Part shown: positions 8,631 to 17,500 of the stretch, one piece after another | Numbering within the stretch: the first letter of the stretch is position 1 | Layout of the letters: each line of letters begins with the position of its first letter | Source of the DNA: Acidimicrobiia bacterium | GTDB taxonomy: Bacteria > Actinomycetota > Acidimicrobiia > Acidimicrobiales > Poriferisodalaceae | Reading direction: 5' to 3' | Assembly: GCA_022821985.1 (NCBI GenBank) | Contig: JAJECP010000034.1 | Location: 44,232-108,231 of the forward strand | Length of the DNA: 64,000 nucleotides | Program-made: the position numbers and the translations under genes | The notes under the pieces: generated by a model | What the model was told of the DNA's origin: nothing | The model's input: the letters and a program-made list of their open reading frames with translations, nothing else | Database searches by the model: none

Positions 8631-10335
8631 GCAGGGTCTTTCCGGTGAGGGAACCGGTGTGCCCGCCGTCGCGCATGAACACCTGCCCGTTCACCAGCGT
8701 GGCGTCGTAGCCGGTGCCGCGCTGGATGTAGCGGCCCGCGCCGCCCGGGAAGTCGTAGACGTACTCAGGTCCCGACAGCGAGAGGCCATCGACGTCGATG
8801 ACATTGATGTCGGCGAACCGGCCGGCCTCGAGCCGGCCCCGGTCGACCAGCCCGAACAGGTCGGCCGTATCGGAGGTGATCCTGCGGATGCCCTCGGGCA
8901 GCGAGAAGAACCCGTTATCCCGCACCCAGTGACTGAGGAAGAATGTGGGCTGGCTGGAGTCCATGATCTGGCCGACGTGGGCGCCCGCATCGGCGAGGCC
9001 CATCACGATGGAGTCGTGGCTGAGCATCCGCTCGATCGCGTCGAAGTCCTGATTCAACACCGGCAGGCTCAGCATCACGGTTCCATCGGAGCGATCAGTC
9101 GCATCCAGGAACAGTTCCACCGGCGACATGCCGGCTGCCGCCGCCTGTGCCTCGAGCGTGCCGTCGGGTCCGATCCGGTAGTTCGGGTTGACCGCATCGA
9201 GCAGATACAGGCGGCTCAGGTCGACAAGCGAGTTCGCCATGCCAGTGGAGTTCTTGTCCGACGAGTTGGCCTCCTCCACCAGGGCCGCACGGGTCGCTGG
9301 GTCGCGGATCGCCTCAAGGCGCCCAACGACATCGAGTTCGCGCAGCGATCGCCAGGTCTCGCCCGCTCGATCCCACGGTGTGCGGTGCTGGATTCCGAGC
9401 ACGACGCCGATGGCACGACAGGTGGTTTGCGGTCGCAGGTTCGCGCCGGTGGCGTTCTGCTCGCTGACGTAGCCGAGCACCAGATCGCTCATCTCGGGCT
9501 TGCGGGCCGAATACACCAGGCCGAAGGTGCTGGGCCGGCCGCTGCGCCGCGTGATCTCGCCGAGCACCTCGATCTCGTGACGGCCTCCGGCGAAGTCCGG
9601 CCCGGCGGCTTCGAAGCGAGGCGCCGACTCGAAAACGCCCCGGCCGTGGCGGCCCAGCACGTCGCCGAAGGCGTACAGCTCGTTGTCATCGGCGAAGGTG
9701 CCCGGGATCGGGCGTCCGTCGGGCGTGCGATGAAGCAAGGTGCGCGAGGTCGAGAAGCCCAGCGCGCCGGACCCCATCGCCTCGTCCACCAGCTCGCACA
9801 TCGCTGCGATCTGGGATTCCGATGCAGGACGCTCGTCGAGGCTGTCGGGGCCCATGGTGTGCCAGCGGACGGCCACATGGCCAACCATGCCGCCGACGTT
9901 GAGACCCTTGGGCATGCCGTCCAAGAAGGCCAGGTACTCGCCGTAGGAACGCCAGTCCCACGGGAGGCCCTGCATCATCGACTGCTTCGGGATGTCCTCT
10001 ACAGACTCCATGACCTCGGCGATGTACTCGATGTCCTCGGTCTTCACCGGAGCGAATGTGACCCCGCAGTTGCCCATCACCACTGAGGTCACGCCGTGCC
10101 AGCACGAACTCGAGCCGATGGGGTCCCAGGCCAACTGCGCGTCGAGGTGCGTGTGGATGTCGACGAATCCGGGCGTGACGACCTTGCCGGCAGCGTCGAT
10201 CTCTTCGCGACCTGGCGTCTCCACCGTGCCGACCTCGGTGATCCTCTCGCCGTCGATGGCAACGTCGGCAACCCTGGCATCGCTGCCGGTGCCGTCGACC
10301 ACCAAGCCGCCTCGAATGACTGTGTCGTGGGACAT
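8617..10335 (-). CDS. N-acyl-D-amino-acid deacylase-like amidohydrolase
   Basis: A 572-residue amidohydrolase-superfamily protein of the D-aminoacylase/dihydroorotase-like group. The N-terminus VIRGGLVVDGTGSDARVADVAIDGERI is the usual small beta domain; the metal-binding motif HTHLDAQ has its histidines at 61 and 63, and the C-terminal SDTADLFGLVDRGRLEAGRFADINVID segment closes the composite domain. Relatives hydrolyse N-acyl-D-amino acids or related amides in the cytoplasm. It has no signal peptide. The start at 10335 is divergent from the lipoprotein gene 107 bp away. The family assignment is firm, substrate open. Confidence 0.87.
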   Translation of the reverse strand: MSHDTVIRGGLVVDGTGSDARVADVAIDGERITEVGTVETPGREEIDAAGKVVTPGFVDIHTHLDAQLAWDPIGSSSCWHGVTSVVMGNCGVTFAPVKTEDIEYIAEVMESVEDIPKQSMMQGLPWDWRSYGEYLAFLDGMPKGLNVGGMVGHVAVRWHTMGPDSLDERPASESQIAAMCELVDEAMGSGALGFSTSRTLLHRTPDGRPIPGTFADDNELYAFGDVLGRHGRGVFESAPRFEAAGPDFAGGRHEIEVLGEITRRSGRPSTFGLVYSARKPEMSDLVLGYVSEQNATGANLRPQTTCRAIGVVLGIQHRTPWDRAGETWRSLRELDVVGRLEAIRDPATRAALVEEANSSDKNSTGMANSLVDLSRLYLLDAVNPNYRIGPDGTLEAQAAAAGMSPVELFLDATDRSDGTVMLSLPVLNQDFDAIERMLSHDSIVMGLADAGAHVGQIMDSSQPTFFLSHWVRDNGFFSLPEGIRRITSDTADLFGLVDRGRLEAGRFADINVIDVDGLSLSGPEYVYDFPGGAGRYIQRGTGYDATLVNGQVFMRDGGHTGSLTGKTLRSTD

Positions 10336-10442
10336 CGCGCGCTCCCGTTCGTGTGAGGTTCCCGACCAGTGAGCTTATGCCCGCAGCGGGTCGGCCCGCC
10401 GTGTCTCCGCGCCCCGCTGCTGGCTTCGGTACTCTCGAATGG

Positions 10443-11195
10443 ATGCCGACTCCCCAGAGGGCTGTGACTGGAAGGGCGACTGCCGTGCACCAACTCGACT
10501 CCCGCCAAGACGCTGAGCCGCGAGGCAACACCGCACGCTGGCGTGTGCTCGCAGCAGCGCTGGCCGCTGCGATGCTGGTCAGCGCCTGCGGCCTGCTGAG
10601 CGACGACGACACCGACGCGACCACAACCACCGCCGCTGACGACGCGATGATGTCGGACACCGAAGACGAGCCCACCACGGTCGTGACGGCCGCGCCCACG
10701 ACGACAGCGGCCGGCGATGACATGTCCGAGGACGAGGCCGGTCCCGACGTGACCGTCGAATCGAAACTGTCGACCGCTGGCTTGGGGCCGGTGCAGATCG
10801 GGCACTCGCTCGAGGACGCTCGGACGGCCGCCGGCTCGCTGATGATCGCCGTCCCAGGAGGCTCTGACGCCTGCCGGTACTACACGGTCCAAAACGGTCC
10901 GGAAGGCGTCCGGTTCCTGGCCGTCAACGCCGAGATCGTGCGCGTCGACATCGAATCCGGGCCGATCACGACGATCTCGGGCTACGGCATCGGCTCCACC
11001 CGGAGCGAGATCATCGAAGCATTCGGCGACAGGATCGAAGACGGACCCGGACTCTCCGCAATCCAGTACGTGCCGGTCGACGACCCCGACATCGACAAGC
11101 GCGTGGTGTGGGAAGTCGACGAGGCGGGCGCGGTGATCTCACTGCGAGCCGGCCGGCTCCCCCACATCGAGCCCCGGGTGGCCTGCGCCGGCTAG
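10443..11195 (+). CDS. Putative lipoprotein with Thr/Asp-rich linker
   Basis: About 250 residues from the ATG at 10443, or about 237 from the GTG at 10484-10486 if that start is used. A basic stretch followed by a hydrophobic segment ends in LVSAC, a lipobox, so the mature protein should be anchored to the outer face of the membrane by its Cys. A low-complexity linker rich in D, T and A follows, then a folded C-terminal domain (LSTAGLGPVQIGHSLEDARTAAG, GYGIGSTRSEIIEAFG) that resembles a duplicated small domain of unknown function. I do not recognise the family. The stop codon sits in a perfect palindrome (GCCGGCTAGCCGGC, 11187-11200), 5 bp from the convergent M20 gene. Confidence 0.75.
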   Translation: MPTPQRAVTGRATAVHQLDSRQDAEPRGNTARWRVLAAALAAAMLVSACGLLSDDDTDATTTTAADDAMMSDTEDEPTTVVTAAPTTTAAGDDMSEDEAGPDVTVESKLSTAGLGPVQIGHSLEDARTAAGSLMIAVPGGSDACRYYTVQNGPEGVRFLAVNAEIVRVDIESGPITTISGYGIGSTRSEIIEAFGDRIEDGPGLSAIQYVPVDDPDIDKRVVWEVDEAGAVISLRAGRLPHIEPRVACAG

Positions 11196-11200
11196 CCGGC

Positions 11201-12565
11201 TCAACTGCTGACGGCGTCGCCCAGGTTCTTGACGACGTCGATCCATAGCTGCGTGGTGAGCGCCAGCGAATCGACATCGACGCGCTCGTCGTTGCCGTGG
11301 AACCGCAGCATGAAATCGTTGGAGTTCACCCGGTTGCTGAACAGCCCCGCGCCGTAGGCCACGGTGCCTTTCAGGCGAAAGAAGCGGGCGTCGGTGGCAC
11401 CGACGATCAACTGGGGGATCACCGGCGCACCTGGGTGAGCCTTGGCCATCAGCTCGCTCAGCAGCTGCCACATCGGCGTGTTCGTCGGCGAGAAGCTGGC
11501 GGGATCGTCGTGGAGGTGCTCGATCTCGACCTCGTCGAACATCTCGCCGAGCGCTGCCTGCAGGTGCTCATTCACGGCGACGGGATCGCCCGGGGCAGTG
11601 CGGATGTCAACCTCGATCTCGACCTTGTCGGGGATGATGTTGGTCTTGTTGCCGCCGCCTACGACATTCGGGCTGAACGTGGTGTGGCTGCACGCGTGCA
11701 GGTGGCGCGCCAGGCCCGGCGAGTCGATGCCTGCGACAGCGTCGTAGACGCGGCCCGGGTCGAGCAGCGCTTCGCGGGTCTCGTCGTCGACCCTCAGCGT
11801 CGAGACGTGGTGCTGCCACATCTCGGTGAGCTGAGGCGCCGGCCGGTACTCGGCGATGCGGCGCACGATCTCGGCCGCCTTGATGAGGGCGTTGTCGGTG
11901 CCGAACGGCATCGAGCCATGGCCGGGTGTGCCGCGCACGGTGAGCCGGCGCCAGCCGATCCCCTTCTCGCCCGCCGCCAGCGTGATCTTGGTGCCTTGGG
12001 GCGTGTGGTTGGGCATCCCGCCGAACTCGGTGAGCACGTAGTCGCACTCGATGGCGTCCCAGTGGTGCTCGGCCATCCACTTGGCGCCGTAGGTGCCGCC
12101 GGCTTCCTCATCGGCGACGCCGAAGTAGATGACATCGCCTTTCGGCCGGTAGCCGCTTTGCACGATGTGGCGGAACGCCACCGCCATCGACGAGGTCAGG
12201 TTGAGCATGTCGACCGCCCCGCGTCCCCACACCTCGCCGTCCACCAGCTCGCCGCCGAACGGATCGCGGCTCCAGCCGTCGGCGTTCACCGGCACCACGT
12301 CGGTGTGACCCATCAGGCACAGCTTGGGCGCCGATGGATCCGTGCCGTTGATGCGGGCCACCAGTGATCGGCGTCCAGGCTCCGACTCGAAGCTCTGCAT
12401 GTCGACGCCAGGGCCTTCCAGATACGTCTCCAGCAGGTCGCTGTTGCGGACCTCCTCGCCCGATTCAACGGTCCCGTCGTTGACGCAGGCATTGCGGATC
12501 ATCTGCTGCAGCAGCTCGATGGTCTCGTTGGTCAGCGCCGGATCGGTGTGGTCGAGATCGCCCAT
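11201..12565 (-). CDS. M20-family metallopeptidase (ArgE/DapE/carboxypeptidase-like)
   Basis: A 454-residue zinc-dependent amidohydrolase/peptidase. The first metal motif MGHTDVVP has His87 and Asp89; GRGAVDM supplies the bridging Asp119; VADEEAGG supplies the catalytic Glu pair; and the dimerisation domain lies between about residues 200 and 320. Such enzymes remove amino acids or acyl groups from small amides. The usual DMKG after the bridging Asp is DMLN here, a variant seen in the DUF-like M20 peptidases of actinobacteria. It converges on the lipoprotein gene and is divergent from the acyl-CoA dehydrogenase. Confidence 0.87.
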   Translation of the reverse strand: MGDLDHTDPALTNETIELLQQMIRNACVNDGTVESGEEVRNSDLLETYLEGPGVDMQSFESEPGRRSLVARINGTDPSAPKLCLMGHTDVVPVNADGWSRDPFGGELVDGEVWGRGAVDMLNLTSSMAVAFRHIVQSGYRPKGDVIYFGVADEEAGGTYGAKWMAEHHWDAIECDYVLTEFGGMPNHTPQGTKITLAAGEKGIGWRRLTVRGTPGHGSMPFGTDNALIKAAEIVRRIAEYRPAPQLTEMWQHHVSTLRVDDETREALLDPGRVYDAVAGIDSPGLARHLHACSHTTFSPNVVGGGNKTNIIPDKVEIEVDIRTAPGDPVAVNEHLQAALGEMFDEVEIEHLHDDPASFSPTNTPMWQLLSELMAKAHPGAPVIPQLIVGATDARFFRLKGTVAYGAGLFSNRVNSNDFMLRFHGNDERVDVDSLALTTQLWIDVVKNLGDAVSS

Positions 12566-12652
12566 ATGGCGATGTTACGACTGCGCTTGCACCCCGGATG
12601 GCGAGCCAGCGATCTTGGTCGCAGCTGCACAGCCACGGCTACGGTGAGCGTC

Positions 12653-13801
12653 ATGATTGCGGCAACTGACACATCCGCCGGTCCATCGACGGCCGTCGAT
12701 CTTGAGACGTTCCGCGAGACGACGGCTGCATTCCTGCGGGACGCCGTCGAAACCGGCGTGGCGTGCCCCGCGTATGGAGCGATCTTGGTGCCCGCGCTGC
12801 ATGATCAGGCGCGTGTCTGGCAGCGATACTGCTACGACCACGGCTGGGCCGGGCTGCATTGGCCGACGGAGCACGGCGGTCGCGGGCTCTCCCGTGCGCA
12901 CACCGGCGTGTGGATGGAGGAATGCGAACGCTCAGGCGTTGCCCCCTACCTGAACCTGCAGGGGATCGTGCTGGCGGGCGAGGCCATCATGCGCACCGGC
13001 ACCGAGCGCCAGCGTGAGCAGTTCCTGCGTCCGATTCTGACGGGCGAGGTGCTGTGGTGCCAGCTGTTCAGCGAGCCGGGCAACGGCTCGGACTTGGGCG
13101 GGCTCACCTCGGCTGCGGTGCCCGACGGCAGTCACTACGTGCTGAACGGCCAGAAGGTGTGGTCGTCGAACGCGCAGTTCGCCGAGTACGGCATCTTGAT
13201 GGCCCGCACCGAACCCGATGCCCCCAAGCACCGCGGCATCAGCTTCTTCCTGCTGGACATGACGCTGCCCGGCATCGAAGTGCGTCCGATCAAGCAGATG
13301 ACCGGCGACAGCGAATTCTGCGAGGTCTTCTTCGACGACGTCGCTATGCCCGCGGATTCGCTGCTCGGCGAGCGCGGCGGCGGCTGGGGCGTCGCGATGG
13401 CGGTGCTGGAAGACGAGCGGGGCGGGGCTGGTTCCTCCGGGGTCATCAGCCTCCGCAAACGCCTCACCAAGATGATCGAAGCGGCAGGCGATGCCGAGCC
13501 GCTGGGTCGGCAGTCGCTCGCTGAGCTGCACGCCCGGGGCAACGCTCTGGCGGCGCTGATGGAGCTGCACGGCGCTGATCCGCTTATGGCGCCAGTGGCC
13601 AAGCTGGCCAACAGCGAACTCGGCTACGACGAGGTCGCCATCGGTGCCAGCCTGCGCGGCGCCGATGCGATGCTGGCTTCAGACGAGACCGAGGCATTCC
13701 TGTACGCGCCGGGAATGCGCATCGCCGGGGGCACCAGCGAGATCCAGCGCAACATCATCGGCGAGCGGGTGCTCGGCCTGCCTCGCGAGCCCTCGCCCTG
13801 A
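12653..13801 (+). CDS. Acyl-CoA dehydrogenase
   Basis: A 382-residue flavoprotein of the acyl-CoA dehydrogenase family. Visible blocks are the N-terminal helical domain, LWCQLFSEPGNGSDLGGL (FAD/substrate loop in the middle beta domain), GQKVWSSNAQFAEYGILMART, and the C-terminal GGTSEIQRNIIGERVLGLP that forms the FAD contacts at the dimer interface. It would oxidise an acyl-CoA to the enoyl-CoA. The ATG at 12653 is chosen over an upstream start 35 codons earlier because the extension has no family similarity. Chain-length preference is not readable. Confidence 0.9.
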   Translation: MIAATDTSAGPSTAVDLETFRETTAAFLRDAVETGVACPAYGAILVPALHDQARVWQRYCYDHGWAGLHWPTEHGGRGLSRAHTGVWMEECERSGVAPYLNLQGIVLAGEAIMRTGTERQREQFLRPILTGEVLWCQLFSEPGNGSDLGGLTSAAVPDGSHYVLNGQKVWSSNAQFAEYGILMARTEPDAPKHRGISFFLLDMTLPGIEVRPIKQMTGDSEFCEVFFDDVAMPADSLLGERGGGWGVAMAVLEDERGGAGSSGVISLRKRLTKMIEAAGDAEPLGRQSLAELHARGNALAALMELHGADPLMAPVAKLANSELGYDEVAIGASLRGADAMLASDETEAFLYAPGMRIAGGTSEIQRNIIGERVLGLPREPSP

Positions 13802-13989
13802 GAGGCTGAGCCGTTAGGCGAAGCCGTGGCCCGAGCGGCCCGTGAGCGCAGCGAACAAGAGCGGGAAACAACACGTGCAACAACGAGAAGGCTCACCTAT
13901 TCGCGCTGCCTCTAAAGTTGGCGGGCCGGTCGGCGTCACGCGGCCGGAACACAGCCCTGCGCAGAGCACAGAGTGGCGAGGGAGCCGAC

Positions 13990-15312
13990 ATGGCGGTTGC
14001 AACCGAGGCTGAACGGGAGGAATGGCGGGCCGGCGGCGCGGTGAATCCCGATCGTGAGCAAGCGCATTTCGGCGCGGACGTCCCGCCCGCCGCCGATCTC
14101 GCCATCGAGGAGATCAACCCGCTGAATCCTCATCTGTTCCGCGAGGATCGCTGGCACGATCACTTCGCACGCCTGCGTCGGGAGGATCCTGTCCACTTCA
14201 ACGAGCTGGGTTCCGCAGGACGCTATTGGTCGGTCACGAAATGGGCCGACGTCCGCGAGGTGGAGAGCGACGACGAGACGTTCTGCTCGGCTCACGGCAT
14301 CACCGTCGGACCGCCCCCAGACACCGATCTGCCTCCGACGACACCGCTGGACTCGTTCATCACCATGGACGCGCCCGAGCACCGCCCCCAGCGCCGCACT
14401 GTCCAGCCGATGATGGCCCCGACCAACCTGCGAGACCTCGAGTCGCTCATCCGCGAACGCGCGGCCAAGGTGCTCGACTCCCTGCCGGAGGGCGAGACGT
14501 TCGACTGGGTCGACACGGTGTCGGTCGAACTCACCACGCTGATGCTGGCGACCCTGTTCGACTTCCCGCTGGAAGACCGCCGCAAGCTCACCCGCTGGTC
14601 CGACCTGGTCACCACCATCCCCGGTCCGGACGGGATCGTCGAGACCAGCGCCCAGCGGCGCGAGGAGTTCGCCGACTGCCTCCCGTACTTCGAGCGGCTC
14701 TGGGAAGAGCGGCGGACCAACCCCGGCAACGACATGATCTCGATGCTGGTCCACGGCGATGCCACCAGCCACCTTCCCGCTGCAGCCCACCTCGGCAATC
14801 TGATCCTGCTGATCGTGGGCGGCAACGACACGACACGCAACACCATGTCGGGCAGCGTGTATGCGCTCAACAAGTACCCCGATCAGTACGACCAGCTCAT
14901 GGCCAATCCCGATCTCATCGCCGGCTTCGTGCCGGAGATCATCCGCTGGCAGACACCGCTGTCGTACATGCGGCGGACTGCCACGAAGGACTGCGAGATC
15001 GGGGGCAAGCAGATCCGCAAGGACGATCAGGTCCTGATGTGGTACGTGTCGGCCAATCGAGACGAGGACGTCTTCGGCGACAATGCCGACGACCTCGACA
15101 TCGAGCGTCACAACGCCGCCAGTCATCTCTCGTTCGGCTACGGCTTTCACTACTGCCTCGGCAGCCGGCTGGCCGAGCTGCAGCTGCGGGTGCTGTGGGA
15201 GGAGATCCTGCCGCGCTTCGAGCGCATCGAAGTCCAAGCCGAGCCCGAGCGCTCGCTCTCGTCGTTCATTCACGGCTACACCCACCTGCCGGTCCAAGTC
15301 ACCCGCCGGTAG
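13990..15312 (+). CDS. Cytochrome P450
   Basis: A 440-residue soluble bacterial P450. The I-helix oxygen-activation motif is GGNDTTRN (277-284), the K-helix ExxR is Glu316-Arg319, and the haem loop FGYGFHYCLG (382-391) has the axial Cys389. The overall pattern resembles actinobacterial sterol/fatty-acid hydroxylases, but the CYP family cannot be named safely by eye. Redox partners are not in the window. It is followed 47 bp later by an LLM oxidoreductase with a strong ribosome site, so the two are probably cotranscribed. The ATG at 13990 precedes a conserved-looking acidic N-terminus; a 24-residue longer form is possible. Confidence 0.92.
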   Translation: MAVATEAEREEWRAGGAVNPDREQAHFGADVPPAADLAIEEINPLNPHLFREDRWHDHFARLRREDPVHFNELGSAGRYWSVTKWADVREVESDDETFCSAHGITVGPPPDTDLPPTTPLDSFITMDAPEHRPQRRTVQPMMAPTNLRDLESLIRERAAKVLDSLPEGETFDWVDTVSVELTTLMLATLFDFPLEDRRKLTRWSDLVTTIPGPDGIVETSAQRREEFADCLPYFERLWEERRTNPGNDMISMLVHGDATSHLPAAAHLGNLILLIVGGNDTTRNTMSGSVYALNKYPDQYDQLMANPDLIAGFVPEIIRWQTPLSYMRRTATKDCEIGGKQIRKDDQVLMWYVSANRDEDVFGDNADDLDIERHNAASHLSFGYGFHYCLGSRLAELQLRVLWEEILPRFERIEVQAEPERSLSSFIHGYTHLPVQVTRR

Positions 15313-15359
15313 CCGTCACCGTTGTCTCGCCCGAGCCCAGACCCCGAAGGAGTCCTCAC

Positions 15360-16643
15360 ATGACCGTGAAGTTCTGCTGGTTCAACCTGATGCCGTGGCC
15401 CGATCTGCCCGACGACTTCAAGACCGAGCACCGGTCGGTCTGGGTCGACATCGACGGCTCGCTGTTCGACCCCGAGCGCGCCAACGGCGTCTACCACGAG
15501 TACATGGACCAGCTCGAGTTCGCTGACGAGCTCGGCTTCGACGGCATCGGCGTCAACGAGCATCACCAGAACGGCTACGGCATCATGCCGAGCCCCAACA
15601 TCATCGCTGCGGGCCTGGCCCGGCGGACCTCACAGGCGGCGATCTGCGTGATCGGCAATTCGATCGCCCTGTACAACCCGCCGCACCGGGTGGCCGAGGA
15701 GTTCGCCATGCTCGACTGCCTGAGCGGCGGCCGGCTGGTGGCGGGCTTCCCGGTGGGCACCCCGATGGACACCAACTTCACCTACGGGCAGATCCCCGCG
15801 CTGACCCGCGAGAAGTACTACGAGGCCCACGACCTGATCATGGAGGCGTGGACCAACCCTGACGTGTTCGCCTTCGACGGCAAGTACACCCAGCTGCGCT
15901 ACGTGAACTGCTGGCCCAAGCCGATCCAGCAGCCGCACCCGCCGATCTACATCCCCGGCGGCGGCTCGATCGAGACGTGGGATTTCTGCTTGGAGAACGA
16001 TTACAACTACTCCTACCTCAGCTTCAACGGCTACCTCGCAGGCCAGACGCTGATGGACGGGTACTGGAACCGTGTCGGCGAGCTCGACAAGTCCATGACG
16101 CCGGGGCGTGCAGGGTTCGCGCAGATCATCTGCACGGCGGCCACCGACGCCGAGGCCGAGGAGCTGTACAGCGAGCACATGCTGTATTTCTTCAACCGCT
16201 GCCTGCATGTGTTCCCCGGCTTCGCCGACCCGCCGGGCTACCGGACGGTCAAGACCATCCAGGCAGGCAAGCTCGACCAGTTCCGCAAGGAGAACCAGGC
16301 GCTGTTCAAGCGGCTGACCTGGAAGGACCTGGTGGAGGGCGGCTACGTCATCGCGGGCTCACCCGACACCGTGCGCGAGCGCATGGAGGACATGATCAAG
16401 CGGCTGCGGGTCGGCACGGTGTTCTGCCTGCTGCACATGGGCAACATGCCCGACTGGAAGACCCGCTACTCGAGCCAGCTCTTCGCAGAGAAGGTGATGC
16501 CCGGGCTGCGCGGCATCTGGGGCGACGAGTTCGCCGATGCCGAGGACTGGTGGTGCAAGCCGATGGATGACCGGGTGCGTCCCGAGGACACCATGGCCGA
16601 CGCCCGCCGCTACCCCGAGGCGCCCAAGGGTCCGGTGGCATGA
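15360..16643 (+). CDS. LLM-class (luciferase-like) flavin-dependent oxidoreductase
   Basis: A 427-residue TIM-barrel protein of the luciferase-like monooxygenase superfamily. ELGFDGIGVNEHHQNGYGIMPSPN, a signature block near residues 58-80, and the SGGRLVAGFPVGTP segment are diagnostic of this group; an AGSPDTVRERMEDMIKRL helix lies near the C-terminus. Members use reduced FMN or F420 for oxygenation or hydride transfer. A GAAGGAG ribosome site lies 8 nt before the ATG at 15360. It sits between the P450 and an alpha/beta hydrolase whose start overlaps its stop as ATGA, pointing to one catabolic operon. The substrate is unknown. Confidence 0.9.
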   Translation: MTVKFCWFNLMPWPDLPDDFKTEHRSVWVDIDGSLFDPERANGVYHEYMDQLEFADELGFDGIGVNEHHQNGYGIMPSPNIIAAGLARRTSQAAICVIGNSIALYNPPHRVAEEFAMLDCLSGGRLVAGFPVGTPMDTNFTYGQIPALTREKYYEAHDLIMEAWTNPDVFAFDGKYTQLRYVNCWPKPIQQPHPPIYIPGGGSIETWDFCLENDYNYSYLSFNGYLAGQTLMDGYWNRVGELDKSMTPGRAGFAQIICTAATDAEAEELYSEHMLYFFNRCLHVFPGFADPPGYRTVKTIQAGKLDQFRKENQALFKRLTWKDLVEGGYVIAGSPDTVRERMEDMIKRLRVGTVFCLLHMGNMPDWKTRYSSQLFAEKVMPGLRGIWGDEFADAEDWWCKPMDDRVRPEDTMADARRYPEAPKGPVA

Positions 16644-17500
16644 GCGCCACCGAGACGGCTCCTGCGCCGGCGTTCGAAGAGGTTGTCATCACGACTCGGC
16701 GGAGCGTGACGGCGCCGGTGCGCGTCTACGAGCCCGCGGGCGGCGCTTCGGCTGGCGCGGCGACCGTGCTGGCGCTGCACGGCGCAGGCGGCTGGCTGCC
16801 GGGCGAGCCCGTGCTCGACGGTCTGGCCGCCGCCGGGCTGCGCGTTGTGGCACCGGTGTGGCCCGCCTGGAGCGAGCACACCGACGAGGATCGCCTGTCG
16901 GACATGCAGGATTTCGCGCTGCACGGCTGGGACGTGGCTACCGAGATGGGCCTGCTGCGCGCCGACGGCGCTGCCGAGCTTCATCTGATGGGCCACTCGA
17001 TGGGCGGCATGATCGCTGCGGAGATGGCGGCGCTGGCGCCCCAGTCGGTGGCTCGCATGGCCCTGCTGTGCCCTGCGGGGATGTGGCTGGACGACCACCC
17101 GATTCCCGACATCTTCGCGATGCTCCCCTACCAGCTCGCCGAGGTGCTCTTCGCCGATCCCAACGTGGGCGAGGAGGTGCTGACCGGCGGTGCCGACTTC
17201 TCCGACAATGCCACGCTGACGCGGTTCATGGTGGCGCGGGCTCGCCAGCAGGGCATGGCCGGCAAGATCCTGTTCCCGATCCCCAACCGGCGCTTCTCCG
17301 AGCGGGCCTACCGGGTGACGGTGCCCACGCTGCTGGTGTGGGGCCGCCAAGACCGGCTGATCCCACCTGCATATGCCGACGCCTGGCAAGCGGCACTGCC
17401 CGACGCGACCGTCGAGTTGGTCGACGGTGCCGGCCACATGCTCCCCTACGAGCAGTCAGCAGCCGTCGTCGCGGCCGTTACGTCCCACCTGACGAGCTGA
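16640..17500 (+). CDS. Alpha/beta hydrolase, third gene of the P450/LLM operon
   Basis: A 286-residue alpha/beta hydrolase: LALHGAGGW oxyanion region, nucleophile elbow MGHSMGG with Ser120, an Asp in VWGRQDRLIPP, and His in GAGHMLPYE. Its ATG overlaps the LLM oxidoreductase stop by 4 nt, so it should be translated together with it. In such operons the hydrolase typically opens the product of a Baeyer-Villiger or ring oxidation; this role is inference. The end overlaps the convergent hormone-sensitive-lipase-type gene by 23 bp. Confidence 0.88.
   Translation: MSATETAPAPAFEEVVITTRRSVTAPVRVYEPAGGASAGAATVLALHGAGGWLPGEPVLDGLAAAGLRVVAPVWPAWSEHTDEDRLSDMQDFALHGWDVATEMGLLRADGAAELHLMGHSMGGMIAAEMAALAPQSVARMALLCPAGMWLDDHPIPDIFAMLPYQLAEVLFADPNVGEEVLTGGADFSDNATLTRFMVARARQQGMAGKILFPIPNRRFSERAYRVTVPTLLVWGRQDRLIPPAYADAWQAALPDATVELVDGAGHMLPYEQSAAVVAAVTSHLTS

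Noticed and set aside
11187..11200. Perfect palindrome GCCGGCTAGCCGGC at the lipoprotein stop as a terminator
   Set aside because: There is no T-tract on either side and no loop longer than the two central bases, so it is noted with the gene rather than as a terminator.
13855..13890. CACGTG flanked by AACAAC repeats upstream of the P450
   Set aside because: A single six-base palindrome with direct rather than inverted flanks is not enough to call an operator.
14226..15359. 5' part of an 805-codon frame that includes the LLM gene
   Set aside because: Residues before the LLM start are the shifted frame of the P450 gene; the LLM gene has its own ribosome site and family-typical start at 15360.
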